This document shows, piece after piece, positions 8,495-18,363 of a stretch of DNA of 64,000 nt. The position numbers and the translations under genes are program-made. The notes under the pieces were generated by a model. That model made no database searches. It had not been told where the DNA came from and worked only from the letters and a program-made list of their open reading frames with translations. Numbering within the stretch: position 1 is the stretch's first letter; each line of letters opens with the position of its first letter. Origin of the DNA: CAWCUZ01 sp963798795 (lineage in GTDB: Bacteria; Acidobacteriota; Vicinamibacteria; Vicinamibacterales; SCN-69-37); the NCBI GenBank assembly GCA_963798795.1, contig CAWCUZ010000001.1, positions 1,178,001-1,242,000 of the forward strand, in the 5' to 3' direction.

Positions 8495-11455
8495 CTACCG
8501 TGGCTTGACGACGATGCCCCTGTGTTCCTTGCCGTTGACGATGACGACGAACGGTGGCTCGAACCGCAGGTGCCGCACGCCGCTCCGGTCGCTCAGGGCC
8601 GGCTGCGCGGCGAGCCAGTCCCAGTCGAGAAAGCCCTCGCCCACTTCCGGATTCACCGTGAAATAGCTCACGCGATTGGTCACGACGTTCTGGAAGAAGT
8701 GCGAGCCCTGCGACGGCGTGACCTTGAAATCGCGGAACCCGGCTTCGATGACGACGCGCGCACCGGTGATCTGGTCCCAGGTCACGGGCACGCCCAGCGT
8801 CGGCTCGCTCGATCCGAGGCGCCCCACGGCCATCAGGATGTACGGCGTGCGTGTCTGGCCCAGTTCGGCGTTCAGCCGGCCGATCTCGGCGGCAATTTCC
8901 TGGCTGCGCGCGGCGTCGAAGCGATCCGAGTCGACGACGATCACGTCGCGGATCTGGTCGAGCCGGCCGTGGCCCAGCACCTCGTCGCTCTGGCAGACGA
9001 GTGCCGAGCGTTCGTGCTGGCCGAGGTCCAGTTCGGCCAGCTCGCGCGCAAGGGCCAGCGGCCGGATCTGCAGGAACGCCAGCTCGGCCGGCTGGCCGGG
9101 CGGCATCGCGATGTTCGCCGCGAACTCGATCTCGACCGGGCCGCCCGTGCCCTGTTCCCCCACCTCGAGCAGCGCGCTGAGGATCTCGGCGAGCGGGAAC
9201 ACGCCGTGCTTGAGGATTGGTGCGAACGTGACGAGGCGGACGCCGGGCCGGGAGATGCCGTCGAAGATCGCCTCGTTCTCCGGGGAATACGTCGAGCCGA
9301 CGGCGGCCAGCGTGCCGTCCCGCTCGGCCACGTCGAGCCCGAACTGCGCCAGTTCGAAGTCGTCCGCCGGGCGGGCGCTGCCGGTCTCGCCGATGTCGAG
9401 CGCGTAGAACGTGCGCTGCGAGTTGCGCAGCATGTCGTCGACCGACGAGAACTGCATCACGTGACGCGGAAAACGCGGCGAGAAACGGAAGCACCGTTCG
9501 CCGCCCACGACCGTCGCGCCCAGACCGAGCGCCACCGCGGCGATGCCGTGCTCGGCCCGCAGCGGCGCGACCGGGTAGAAGTTGTGCGACCGCGCGACCC
9601 CGGCCACGTCGGGATAGAAGCGATCGCCGCGCGCCACCCCCGAGACCCTCTGGAGCACGACCGCCATCTTCTCTTCTTCGAGCCGGTAGGGCGACGCGCT
9701 CACGTAGGCCTTGGCCCGGCGCGTGAACATCGAGGCGTAGACGCGGCAGATCGCCTCGCGCAGCGCGGCCAGCCGCACGCGCAGGTCCGGATGGCGGTTC
9801 GCCAGCATGCAGGTCTCGTAGATGCCCGCGAACGGCTGGTACGGCGAGTCCTCGAGCAGCCCGGACGACCGCACCGCAATCGGATGGCGCGCGGCCTCGA
9901 GGTACCGCCTCAGCTGACCCATCACGTCGTCCGGAAACGGCGCCGCCAGGAGCCGCTGCAGCACCAGTTCGTCGTCGTGGCTGCCGATGGCGACGTCGCG
10001 CAGATCGCCGGTGTCGAGCACGCGATCGAACACGTCCGTGCCGACCACGAGCGCGGGCGGCACGCTCACGCGCACGCCGCGGAACCGCGTCGAGATGCCG
10101 TATTCCTCGATGAGGAACCGGACGAATGCGAGGCCCCGCCCCTTGCCGCCGAGCGACCCGCCGCCGACGCGGCAGAACGACGACTCCGGATCGAATGCGG
10201 CCGGGTCGAAGTCGGCGACGATGCCGCGACTCTGGGCGTGGCGGTAGGCGGTGATCGCCGCGATGAGATCGTTGCGCAGGTCCTCGAGCGTCGGAAAGTC
10301 CTCGACTTGCCGCGGACGCAGGCTGTGCGCCAGGGCGAATTCGGTCCGGGCCTTGAGCCAGTTCGAGAAATGGTTGCGCTCGCCGTGATAGGCCAGGCTG
10401 GCCGCCGGCACTTTGTGGAGCTGCTCCTCGAGACTCCGCAGATCGTGCGCGCGGCCGACGATCTCGCCCGACGGCAGCCGGAAGATGAAATCGCCGAACC
10501 CCAGGCTGTCCACCAGGAACTGCTGCAGCTCGTGCAGCAGCGTCGGCGACTCCTTGAGCAGGAACGCGGCCGGAATCGACGCCGCGAGCGCGCGGTTCTC
10601 CGGCTTGCTCGACTGGAGCATCACCGGCACGTCGCGGCGCCGTTCGCGCACCCGGCGCGCGAACTCCACGCCGGCTTCCTTCGACAGCTTGCCGCCCTTC
10701 GGAAACTCGATGTCGGCGATGATGCCGAGGATGTTGTCCTCGTACTTCTCGAAGTCGCGCCAGGCCTCTTCGTACGTGCTGCTCAGCAGGATCTTGGGAC
10801 TGGCCTGGAGCCGCATCAGCTTGTGCGACAGGTTCACGCCCTCGGGCATAAGGCTGTGCGAGTGCCGCATCAGCTCGGCATAGATCACCGGAAGAAAGGA
10901 CGAGTAGTACCGGACGCTGTCCTCGATGACAATGATCGCCTGGACCCCCATCTGCCCGGTGTCCATCGCCACGTTGCGGCGGTCCTCGACGTATTTCACA
11001 ATGGCCGGCAGGATGCCGACGTCGCCCTGCCAGAGGAACACGCGGTCGATGCCCGCGGTCTCGCGCCGCTCGGCGCCGTCGGCGATGTCGCGCGCGTCGT
11101 ACGCGAGCGCGATCACGGGCACGTCGAGGCCGCGGCCGGCCAGTTCCTGGCCGAGCTCGGACGCCGTCATGTCGCCGACCTGCATCGCGGCAATGACGAG
11201 GTCGAACCGGCGCTCGGCCAGCGCCAGCGCCAGGGCGTGCGACCCGGACGTGACGTGCTGGAGCCGCGGCGCGTCGTGCGTGTCGAATGTGAGGAAGCGC
11301 CCGAGGACGCCCTCGCTCAGCTGTCCGTCTTCGGTGAGGATGAACGCGTCGTAGAGACTCGACACCAGCAGGATGTCGTGCACCCGGTAGCGCGCGAGAT
11401 CCTGGAACCCGTGAAGGCGGCTGCCGGATTCGAGGGGGCGTTCGTGAGGCGGCAT
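8495..11455 (-). CDS. PEP/pyruvate-binding (PPDK N-terminal) protein with receiver-like domains
   Basis: About 986 aa. Residues 20-130 and 150-290 look like two response-regulator-like alpha/beta domains (for example I-L-L-V-S-S-L-Y-D-A-F; I-I-V-I-E-D-S-V-R-Y; I-I-A-D-I-E-F-P). The C-terminal 600 residues are the ATP-grasp-type nucleotide-binding domain of PEP synthase/pyruvate phosphate dikinase (G-G-G-S-L-G-G-K-G-R-G-L, A-V-R-S-S-G-L-L-E-D-S, E-I-E-F-A-A-N-I). The swivelling His domain and the PEP-binding barrel of PEP synthase are missing, so it cannot be a complete PEP synthase. I chose ATG 11455; a start at 11506 would lie inside the palindromic repeat at 11485-11538. The exact reaction is unknown; a regulated phosphotransfer role is a guess. 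Confidence 0.8.
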   Translation of the reverse strand: MPPHERPLESGSRLHGFQDLARYRVHDILLVSSLYDAFILTEDGQLSEGVLGRFLTFDTHDAPRLQHVTSGSHALALALAERRFDLVIAAMQVGDMTASELGQELAGRGLDVPVIALAYDARDIADGAERRETAGIDRVFLWQGDVGILPAIVKYVEDRRNVAMDTGQMGVQAIIVIEDSVRYYSSFLPVIYAELMRHSHSLMPEGVNLSHKLMRLQASPKILLSSTYEEAWRDFEKYEDNILGIIADIEFPKGGKLSKEAGVEFARRVRERRRDVPVMLQSSKPENRALAASIPAAFLLKESPTLLHELQQFLVDSLGFGDFIFRLPSGEIVGRAHDLRSLEEQLHKVPAASLAYHGERNHFSNWLKARTEFALAHSLRPRQVEDFPTLEDLRNDLIAAITAYRHAQSRGIVADFDPAAFDPESSFCRVGGGSLGGKGRGLAFVRFLIEEYGISTRFRGVRVSVPPALVVGTDVFDRVLDTGDLRDVAIGSHDDELVLQRLLAAPFPDDVMGQLRRYLEAARHPIAVRSSGLLEDSPYQPFAGIYETCMLANRHPDLRVRLAALREAICRVYASMFTRRAKAYVSASPYRLEEEKMAVVLQRVSGVARGDRFYPDVAGVARSHNFYPVAPLRAEHGIAAVALGLGATVVGGERCFRFSPRFPRHVMQFSSVDDMLRNSQRTFYALDIGETGSARPADDFELAQFGLDVAERDGTLAAVGSTYSPENEAIFDGISRPGVRLVTFAPILKHGVFPLAEILSALLEVGEQGTGGPVEIEFAANIAMPPGQPAELAFLQIRPLALARELAELDLGQHERSALVCQSDEVLGHGRLDQIRDVIVVDSDRFDAARSQEIAAEIGRLNAELGQTRTPYILMAVGRLGSSEPTLGVPVTWDQITGARVVIEAGFRDFKVTPSQGSHFFQNVVTNRVSYFTVNPEVGEGFLDWDWLAAQPALSDRSGVRHLRFEPPFVVIVNGKEHRGIVVKPR

Positions 11456-11484
11456 GAGTCGCGGAGCGTTTCCAGCAATCCAAT

Positions 11485-11538
11485 GGAGCCCCGGGTCTCC
11501 ATTCACGCGTCCGCCCGGGGCTGAAGCCCCGGGCCTCC
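11485..11538. repeat. GC-rich palindromic repeat, copy 1
   Basis: GGAGCCCCGGGTCTCC followed 13 bases later by CCCGGGGCT-GA-AGCCCCGGG and CCTCC. The second part is a 9-bp perfect hairpin with a 2-base loop. The same building blocks recur at 13169-13194 and 21315-21369. It lies between the PEP-binding gene and the 3' end of gdhA and may also act as a transcription stop. Confidence 0.8.
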
Positions 11539-11558
11539 ATCGGATTCGCTCCCGAACT

Positions 11559-12950
11559 CTACACCAGACCCTGATCCATCATCGCGTCGGCGACCTTGAG
11601 GAAGCCGGCGATGTTGGCGCCGTTGACGTAGTTGCCGGGCGTGACCGAACGACGCGGCCGTTTCCCAGCACGCCTTGTGGATGGCCTTCATGATCTTGTG
11701 CAGGCGGTTGTCCACTTCCTCCTGCGTCCAGCTCAGCCGCATGCTGTTCTGCATCATCTCGAGGCCCGACGTGGCCACGCCGCCGGCGTTCGACGCCTTG
11801 CCCGGCGCATACAGGATGCCCTTGTCGACGAACAGCCGCACGCCGTCCAGCACGGTCGGCATGTTGGCGCCCTCGGAGACGACGTAGACGCCCGAGTTCA
11901 GCAGGTTCTGCGCGTCCTTCACGTTGATCTCGTTCTGCGTCGCGCTCGGGAACGCGCACTGCGCCTTCACGCTCCACAGCGGGTTGTGGTCGAGCCTGGA
12001 ATCGTGCGGCACGTAGGTGGCGCCCTTGAACCGATCGGCGTACTCCTTGATGCGGCCGCGGCGGACGTTCTTGAGCTCCATCACGAACGTCAGCTTCTCG
12101 CGGTCGATGCCCGCTTCGTCGTGGATGAAGCCGTCGGAGTCCGAGAGGGTGACCGGTCTGGCCCCGAGCTGGATGAGCTTCTCGACCGTGTACTGCGCCA
12201 CGTTGCCGCTGCCCGACACCAGGCAGACCTTGCCTTCGAACGTCTCGTTGCGCGTGGCCAGCATCTCGGCCGCGAAATACACCGAGCCGTAGCCGGTGGC
12301 TTCCGGACGGATCAGCGACCCGCCCCAGTTGAGCCCCTTGCCGGTCAGCACGCCGGTGAACTCGTTGCGGAGCCGCTTGTACTGGCCGAAGAGGTACCCG
12401 ATCTCGCGTCCGCCCACGCCGATGTCGCCCGCCGGCACGTCCGTGTCCGGCCCGATGTGGCGCTGCAGTTCCGTCATGAAACTCTGGCAGAAGCGCATCA
12501 CTTCGTTGTCGCTCTTGCCCTTCGGGTCGAAGTCGGATCCGCCCTTGCCGCCGCCCATCATCAGCGTCGTGAGCGAGTTCTTGAGCACCTGCTCGAAGGC
12601 GAGGAATTTCAGGATGCCGAGGTTGACCGACGGATGGAAGCGCAGCCCGCCCTTGTAGGGACCGAGCGCGCTGTTCATCTCGATGCGATACCCGCGGTTG
12701 ATGTGGACGTGCCCCTGGTCGTCCTGCCAGGGCACGCGGAACATGATCACCCGCTCCGGCTCGACCATCCGCTCCAGGATGCGCGCCGACCGGTATCCGG
12801 CCGCCGGTCGAACACCGGGATCAGGGAGTCGAGCACCTCGACGACGGCCTGGTGGAACTCGGGCTCGCCGGGATTGCGCTCCTTGGTTTCGGACATGACT
12901 TCGTCGACGTACTCAGCACCTGGTGTCTTGGGGGCGGTCTTGGTGATCAT
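11559..12950 (-). pseudogene. gdhA: NADP-type glutamate dehydrogenase, two frameshifts
   Basis: Read through two single-base shifts, this is a full hexameric glutamate dehydrogenase (about 463 aa) making glutamate from 2-oxoglutarate, ammonia and NADPH. The start is ATG 12950 with an AGGAGA upstream. The first shift is near 12803, between V-F-D-R-R-P and Y-R-S-A-R-I-L-E-R-M. The central frame is intact, with the lysine motif G-G-G-K-G-G-S-D-F-D-P-K-G-K-S and the Rossmann G-S-G-N-V-A-Q-Y. The second shift near 11645 separates W-E-T-A-A from G-N-Y-V-N-G-A-N-I-A-G-F. The natural stop is TAG at 11559. Because everything else is perfectly conserved, sequencing error is at least as likely as real decay. 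Confidence 0.85.
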
Positions 12951-13129
12951 GCTCGGGTCTCCTGAGCGAACGAACGGTCCGGTCGAACGGTCCATGATCG
13001 CAGAGTGGCGCGCCAGGCGCCATCCGCGACAAACCCACGGGCGAACGCATATCTCGTGCCGGAGGGATTTGGGCCGGAAATTGGCCGCGGCGGCCGCGCG
13101 GCCGGGGGAAATCACGCTCCCCTGGGATA

Positions 13130-13194
13130 TTGGGCTCTCGGCTCTCGGGTCCGCGAAGCGACGAGAACGGAGCCCCGGGTCCTCAGACCCGGAG
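13130..13194. repeat. GC-rich palindromic repeat, copy 2
   Basis: GGAGCCCCGGGTCCTCAGAC and the matching CCCGG at 13169-13194 form a hairpin. Just upstream (13134-13155) is a GGGCTCTCGGCTCT stretch that also accompanies copy 3 at 21262. The copy sits between gdhA and the ADOP permease stop codon at 13213. Confidence 0.75.
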
Positions 13195-13212
13195 AACGTC
13201 CTCCCGCCCGTG

Positions 13213-15879
13213 TCAGTCGGTTCGAAGCGCCGTGACCGGATCGACGCGACTGGCGCGCAGCGCCGGCACCATCGCGGCCGCCAGCGCGACGCCGGTGAGC
13301 GCCGCAACAGCACCGCCCCACGCCCGCCAGTCGTACACCGACATCTTGTAGAGATAGTCGCCCAGGTATCGGACGAGCCAGGCCGATGCCACGCCGCCCG
13401 TCGCCAGGCCGATGCCCACGACCATCGCCTGCTCGCGCAGGATCATCCCGACGACGCTCGTCCACCGCGCCCCGAGCGCCATGCGGATGCCGACTTCGCG
13501 CGTCCGGCGGCCGACCGCCATCGCGATGACGCCGAGGATGCCGACGCCGACGATGGCCAACGCCGCCGCGCCGAACGAGACGAAGAGCCACGTCTGGAAG
13601 CGCCGCGTCCCCACCGATGCGCCCAACGCCTGTGCCATCGACTCGGCGCGCCGGACCTTGATCGTCGGGAAGCGCGCCGCCATCTCGGCGAGCACGCGCG
13701 AGAGCCCCGCGTGGATGTCGGCGTTGCTGTCGAAGGCGACGATGAGGTTCATCAGGTCGGGGCGCGGCTGTACGGCATCGGGCGAGTAGATCTCGCCGTC
13801 CGAATCACGGTCGAGTGCAGCGTGCCGCACATCCGGAACGACCCCGATGACCTCGAACGGACGGCCATCCCGCAGCAGGACCTGCCCTGCCGCTCGCTTG
13901 CCCGGCCAGTACATCGCCGCAACGCGCTGGCTGACGACGATCACCGGCTGTCCGGTGTCGAACTCCTCGGCGGTTGGCAGCCGGCCCCCGAGGGCGCGCA
14001 GCCCCGTGGCCGCGAAGAACCCCGACGTGACGCTGAGCTCCTCGACATCGGTGCCGCGCGTCATGCCCGGCGGTGGATCGAAACGGCTGCCGTTGATCGC
14101 GTGTTCCAGAAACGTCTCGTCCATCCCGCCCACCGCCGCCACACCCGGCACGTGGGCCAGCGTTCCGGTCAGCTCGTTCAGCATGGCCAGGTCGAAATCC
14201 ACCGGCGAGTTGACACGGATGCGGGCGCGTCCGTCGACCTGGACGCCGGGATCCTCGCTCCAGACCTTCGCGAGGCTGGCGGCGAGCAGGGCGCCGCCAA
14301 GCGCCATGACCAGCGCGACGGCCACCTGGCCGGCAATCAGCGCGGCGCGCCGGCCCCGCCCGGACGCGTCCGTGGCACGCGACGATTCGGTCGACAGACT
14401 GGCCGCGCTGGCACGCAGGACCGCGCGGGCGGACAGCGCGGTGATTACGGCGAGGCACGCCGCCGATGCCCCGACCGCGAACACCGCGACGCGCCAGTCG
14501 AGCGCGGGTGCCTTCAGCAGCGTCGAGCCCCTCGGAACCAGGTGCAGGACGATCGGGAACGACCAGAAGGTCAACGCCAGACCGGCGGCGCTGCCGCCGG
14601 TCACGACGACGGCATGTTCGACCGACAATGCGCGGACCAGGCTCCAGCCGGTGCCGCCGAGGGTGCGCCGCAGCGCGAGTTCCCGGCGGCGGTCGAGCAC
14701 GTGGCCCGTGGCAAGGCCGGCGAGGTTGAGCGAGGCCAGCAGGACCAGCGCCGCCGCCGTCGCGAAGATGACGGCCGAGACCGAATGCGTGCTCGCGGCC
14801 AGCACGTCGCGGAGCGGTTCGGCACGGATCACGTCGAACGGGCCACGCGTGATCAGTCGTGTCGCAGTCGCCGCCGGATCCGGCGTCAGGACGGGAAACC
14901 GGTCGGCCACGTCGCGCACGGCAGGCTGCAACGCCTGCTGGAGCCGAGGCGGCGTCACTCCCGCGGGCATGCGCGCGATGACCTGGACGTTCCGGGCGGT
15001 GGGCCTGTCGGCCGCCACGCCCGTCGGGTCCGGCAGCGGCGAGAGCGATTCGGTCGGGATCGAGGCCGGGAGCGGGAACGGAAAGAGGAACTCTCGCGGC
15101 ATCACCCCGACAATGCGCGCGCCTTCACCCGTGGCATCGACCAGGGTGCGCCCGACAATGCCCGGGTCGCCGCCGAATCGCTGCTGCCACGCGTCGTACA
15201 TCAGGACGATCGGCCGCACGCGCGTGGCAGGTCCGAAGTCGGCGTCGGCGAACCCGCCCTGGAGCGGGCGCACGCCAAGGACGTCGAAGAACGAGCGGCC
15301 GACCTCGGCGTCATGGAGAAAGTCGTTGTCGGAAATGGTGACGGCGCCGCCGACGCTCATCAGGGCGAACCGCACATCCGGCGCGGCCCGCCTCCATGCG
15401 CGCACGTCGGCGACCGACACATTTCGCATGCCGGGAACGTCGACCGCGTTGAAGCTGCCACGAAGGCTCACGAGCTGTTCCGCCCCCGGATACGGCAGCG
15501 GCTTGAACAGCACCCCATCCACGATGGCGAACACCGTCGTCGCGAGCGCCATGCTCAAGGCGATGACGCCGACGGCCGTGAGCGCGTACCAGGGCGTCCG
15601 TCGCAGCGAGCGCAGCGCCTGTCGCCATTCGCCGCGGCCGCCGCCGGGCCACAGGGCCGCCGCCAGTCCGTGCACGGCACCGGCCGCGCGCCGGGCCGCC
15701 ACATGGAGTGCGATGCCGAGCGACGCCCCCCAGAACCACACCGCGGCGCGAACCGGCGCCGCCGCCGCGCGCCGCCGGCGCTCCTGTTGCAGATCGCCGG
15801 CGATCGACTCGGCGAGCGCGCCGTCGGTCAGGCGCGCAAGCAGCGCCACCAGCCACGCGCTCAATCTGCGATCCGCCAT
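13213..15879 (-). CDS. ADOP-family ABC-type permease
   Basis: An 888-aa duplicated FtsX/MacB permease. The prefix (M-A-D-R-R-L-S-A-W-L ... G-D-L-Q-Q-E-R-R-R-R) is the ADOP N-terminal extension; helices at about 105-130, 370-470, 500-530 and 770-870 alternate with two periplasmic MacB-like domains, and the end reads R-V-D-P-V-T-A-L-R. It lacks an ATPase. Three bases separate it from the upstream PadR gene, giving the same PadR-ADOP operon layout as at 2.8-5.7 kb. Substrate unknown; the family is thought to act in export or in envelope-protein transactions. Confidence 0.9.
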   Translation of the reverse strand: MADRRLSAWLVALLARLTDGALAESIAGDLQQERRRRAAAAPVRAAVWFWGASLGIALHVAARRAAGAVHGLAAALWPGGGRGEWRQALRSLRRTPWYALTAVGVIALSMALATTVFAIVDGVLFKPLPYPGAEQLVSLRGSFNAVDVPGMRNVSVADVRAWRRAAPDVRFALMSVGGAVTISDNDFLHDAEVGRSFFDVLGVRPLQGGFADADFGPATRVRPIVLMYDAWQQRFGGDPGIVGRTLVDATGEGARIVGVMPREFLFPFPLPASIPTESLSPLPDPTGVAADRPTARNVQVIARMPAGVTPPRLQQALQPAVRDVADRFPVLTPDPAATATRLITRGPFDVIRAEPLRDVLAASTHSVSAVIFATAAALVLLASLNLAGLATGHVLDRRRELALRRTLGGTGWSLVRALSVEHAVVVTGGSAAGLALTFWSFPIVLHLVPRGSTLLKAPALDWRVAVFAVGASAACLAVITALSARAVLRASAASLSTESSRATDASGRGRRAALIAGQVAVALVMALGGALLAASLAKVWSEDPGVQVDGRARIRVNSPVDFDLAMLNELTGTLAHVPGVAAVGGMDETFLEHAINGSRFDPPPGMTRGTDVEELSVTSGFFAATGLRALGGRLPTAEEFDTGQPVIVVSQRVAAMYWPGKRAAGQVLLRDGRPFEVIGVVPDVRHAALDRDSDGEIYSPDAVQPRPDLMNLIVAFDSNADIHAGLSRVLAEMAARFPTIKVRRAESMAQALGASVGTRRFQTWLFVSFGAAALAIVGVGILGVIAMAVGRRTREVGIRMALGARWTSVVGMILREQAMVVGIGLATGGVASAWLVRYLGDYLYKMSVYDWRAWGGAVAALTGVALAAAMVPALRASRVDPVTALRTD

Positions 15880-15882
15880 TCC

Positions 15883-16215
15883 TCAATCCACAATGCCGAC
15901 CCCTTGCCAGAGGTTCAGCAGGGCCCGCCTGGACTCGCGCAGGGCGGCCATGGCCGGTTTCGTGACGCGGTAGCACCGTTTCGCCCGGCCGCCCCGCTCC
16001 GCGGTCGGCGCCGTCAGGTGCGACGACAGCAAGCCCTTCTTCTCGAGGCGATCGAGCGTCATGTAGATGGCCCCGCGCGCGACGCGGCGCTTCGTGCGCC
16101 GTTCGAGCTCGGCGTGCACGGTGATCCCGTAGGCGTCGCCACCCTGCTGCCCCGCGCACAGCACGGCGAGCAGGACCATCTGTTCGAACTCCCCCAACGA
16201 TGCCGTCTGAGGCAT
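15883..16215 (-). CDS. PadR-family transcriptional regulator
   Basis: A 110-aa PadR-type winged-helix protein: L-G-E-F-E-Q-M-V-L-L-A-V-L at the N-terminus, Y-G-I-T-V-H-A-E-L-E-R-R, then G-A-I-Y-M-T-L-D-R-L-E-K-K-G-L and R-C-Y-R-V-T. It is the first gene of an operon with the ADOP permease that follows 3 bp downstream. The ATG at 16215 lies about 7 bases after a good -10 (TAATCT on the minus strand), so the mRNA may be leaderless. The operator candidate is described at 16222-16251. Confidence 0.92.
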   Translation of the reverse strand: MPQTASLGEFEQMVLLAVLCAGQQGGDAYGITVHAELERRTKRRVARGAIYMTLDRLEKKGLLSSHLTAPTAERGGRAKRCYRVTKPAMAALRESRRALLNLWQGVGIVD

Positions 16216-16221
16216 GCGGCG

Positions 16222-16251
16222 AGATTACGCCAACTTCGTTGGACAAATCAA
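16222..16251 (-). promoter_or_regulatory. PadR promoter with internal dyad operator
   Basis: On the minus strand, -35 TTGATT (16246-16251) and -10 TAATCT (16222-16227) are 18 bp apart. The spacer holds a perfect dyad, CCAAC-TTC-GTTGG (16230-16242). The dyad and its flank recur at 28381-28402 before the orphan ADOP gene, where 19 of 22 positions match. Binding by the PadR protein encoded here is an inference. Confidence 0.55.
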
Positions 16252-16294
16252 GGCGCTGGTGCGGGGAGGCTCGGGGTGGGCTATTCTGACCGGC

Positions 16295-18055
16295 ATGCGC
16301 ATTCCGTCGTCCGGCGGTCTGTTCCTGGTGCTGTCGCTGACCGTGGGCGCCGTCCTTGCCGCGGCGTGTGGCTCGAGTCAGCCCCCGACACCCGCGGCGG
16401 GGACCGGCGACGCCGCCTTCGGCACGCTGTCGCACGCCATCCTCGCCGACTACTTCAAACGGCATCCGAGCCAGGCGACCTACCTCGGCGTCCACGACTA
16501 CGACGCCGTGCTGGACGATCTGTCGCAGGCCGCCGTCGTGGCCGAGACGTCCGCGCTCCAGGACTTCCGGACGAAGCTCCAGGCGATCGACCCGGCGACA
16601 CTGTCGCTCGACAACCAGCTCGACCGCGAGCAGTTGATCCACGCCATGGACGCGGGCATTCTCGCCAACGAGACGATCAGAGCCTGGGCGAAGAACCCCG
16701 ATGTCTACAGCTCCGGGATCACCAACGCGGCCTACGTCATCATGGAGCGCGCGTTCGCGCCGGCCGCGGATCGCCTGAAGGCGCTTGTTTCGCGCGAGCA
16801 GGCGATGCCCGGAGCGCTCGCCGAGGCCCGCAGGAATCTCGACAACCCGCCGCACGTCTTCACGGACATCGCCATCGAGCAGATCGACGGCAACATCAGC
16901 TTCTTCGAGCACGACGTGCCGGCCGCTTTCAGGGACGTCACCGACACGGCGCTCCTGGCGGACTTCACGAAGAGCAACGCCGCGGTGATGGCGGCGTTGG
17001 CCGACTACAAGACGTTCCTCCAGAAGGACCTCCTGCCGCGCTCCAGGGGCGACTACGCGCTCGGCGCCGCGACCTACGCGAAGGCGCTCGACGCGAACGA
17101 GATGATCGACCTGCCGCTCGACAGGCTGCTGGCGATTGCCGAGGCCGATCGGCAGAAGAACGAAGCGGCATTCGTGGCGACCGCGAAGCAGATCGACCCG
17201 GCGAAGCCGTCCGACGCCGTGCTCGCCGAGGTCCAGGCGAAGCACCCCGCGCCGGGCGCGCTCCTGCAGACGACGCAGGACACCCTCGACGCGATCCGGC
17301 AGTTCATCGTGGCGCACCGGATCATCACGATTCCACCGTCCGATCCCGCGAAGGTGAAGGAAACGCCGCCGTTCATGCGCTCCACCACATCGGCGTCGAT
17401 GGACACCCCGGGCCCGTTCGAGACGACGCCGCTCCAGGCGTTCTACAACATGACGCTGCCGGACCCGCGCTGGCCCCGCGCCGAGCAGGCCGAGTACATG
17501 AAGCAGTGGTATCCGGCGGCGATCTCGAACGTGTCCGTGCACGAGGTCTACCCGGGCCACTACATCCAGTTTCTCTACGCGAAGACCTTTCCGACGGACG
17601 TGCGCAAGGTCTTCGGCGCCAACACGAACATCGAGGGCTGGGCGCACTACTCCGAGCAGATGATGCTCGACGAGGGCTTTCACGCCGACGACCCGTCCTA
17701 CCGGCTCGCCCAGCTCCAGGACGCGCTGCTGAGAGACGTGCGCTTCATCGTGGGCATCAGGCTCCACACGCAGGGCCTGACCGTCGACCAGGCGACGACG
17801 CTCTTCGAGACGCAGGGGCACCAGCCGCACCCGGTGGCGGTCGCGGAAGCCAAGCGCGGCACGGGCGACCCGCTCTACGGCTACTACACGATGGGCAAGC
17901 TCATGATTCTCACGCTGCGCGCGGACTATCGGCAGAAGCTCCCGGACGCCTCGCTGCAGCAGTTCCACGACGCGTTCATCAAGCTCGGCCCGCTCCCGCT
18001 CCCGCTCACCCGGCGCGCCATGCTCGGAGCGGGGACCGAACAGGCGCTCTTCTGA
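16295..18055 (+). CDS. DUF885 family lipoprotein, probable metallopeptidase
   Basis: I start the gene at ATG 16295, which gives MRIPSSGG plus a hydrophobic stretch and a lipobox-like A-A-A-C near residue 25. The body (about 586 aa) is the DUF885 family: a helical protein with the signature H-E-V-Y-P-G-H-Y-I-Q-F (about residue 411) and downstream N-I-E-G-W-A-H-Y-S-E. The HExxxGH and E-G-W-A-H-Y elements are the putative zinc ligands of this uncharacterised peptidase-like family. It is transcribed divergently from the PadR/ADOP operon. Confidence 0.85.
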   Translation: MRIPSSGGLFLVLSLTVGAVLAAACGSSQPPTPAAGTGDAAFGTLSHAILADYFKRHPSQATYLGVHDYDAVLDDLSQAAVVAETSALQDFRTKLQAIDPATLSLDNQLDREQLIHAMDAGILANETIRAWAKNPDVYSSGITNAAYVIMERAFAPAADRLKALVSREQAMPGALAEARRNLDNPPHVFTDIAIEQIDGNISFFEHDVPAAFRDVTDTALLADFTKSNAAVMAALADYKTFLQKDLLPRSRGDYALGAATYAKALDANEMIDLPLDRLLAIAEADRQKNEAAFVATAKQIDPAKPSDAVLAEVQAKHPAPGALLQTTQDTLDAIRQFIVAHRIITIPPSDPAKVKETPPFMRSTTSASMDTPGPFETTPLQAFYNMTLPDPRWPRAEQAEYMKQWYPAAISNVSVHEVYPGHYIQFLYAKTFPTDVRKVFGANTNIEGWAHYSEQMMLDEGFHADDPSYRLAQLQDALLRDVRFIVGIRLHTQGLTVDQATTLFETQGHQPHPVAVAEAKRGTGDPLYGYYTMGKLMILTLRADYRQKLPDASLQQFHDAFIKLGPLPLPLTRRAMLGAGTEQALF

Positions 18056-18087
18056 ATCGCCCATCAGCACGGCCCTATAATCCGGTC

Positions 18088-18363
18088 ATGCCGTCGTTCG
18101 AGGGCCTGCCGGGCGCCGATCTCGTGGTGCAGGGACTCCACGACCTCGAAACGGGCGTGCTGTCGCCAACCGCGCTGCTGGTGTCGATCGGTGCGCCGCG
18201 GCTGCGCCAGCTTGGCGTGCGCGTCCCGCGAAGCGAGTCCGATCCCGAGCACCGGCTGTACGCGCTGCTGCTCCAGGACGACGCGGACGCCGCGCACGGT
18301 CGTTACAACGCGCTCGTGAGACGGCTCGTCAGCTTCGAGCGGGCGCTCGCATGCGTGGCCTAG
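18088..18363 (+). CDS. hypothetical protein, possible antitoxin partner (91 aa)
   Basis: Starts at ATG 18088 (MPSFEGLPGADLVVQGLHDL) and ends at TAG 18361, overlapping the next gene by 13 bp. The protein is small, helical and without membrane segments. Tight overlap with a nucleotidyltransferase-like gene is the typical arrangement of toxin-antitoxin pairs, and that is the only hint to its role. No recognised domain. Confidence 0.6.
   Translation: MPSFEGLPGADLVVQGLHDLETGVLSPTALLVSIGAPRLRQLGVRVPRSESDPEHRLYALLLQDDADAAHGRYNALVRRLVSFERALACVA

Noticed and set aside
8447..11524. A 1,025-codon plus-strand frame opposite the PEP-binding protein
   Set aside because: Exact mirror of a well-conserved minus-strand gene; no motif and skewed composition.
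16239..16268. Divergent promoter for the DUF885 gene using TTGGAC
   Set aside because: No -10 at 16-19 bp; the nearest TATTCT is 37 bp away.
11632..18363. A 2,243-codon open frame on the plus strand
   Set aside because: It is antisense to gdhA, an ADOP permease and a PadR gene, has Arg/His-rich composition and no domain; only its last 92 codons coincide with a real gene (18088-18363). High GC produces such frames.
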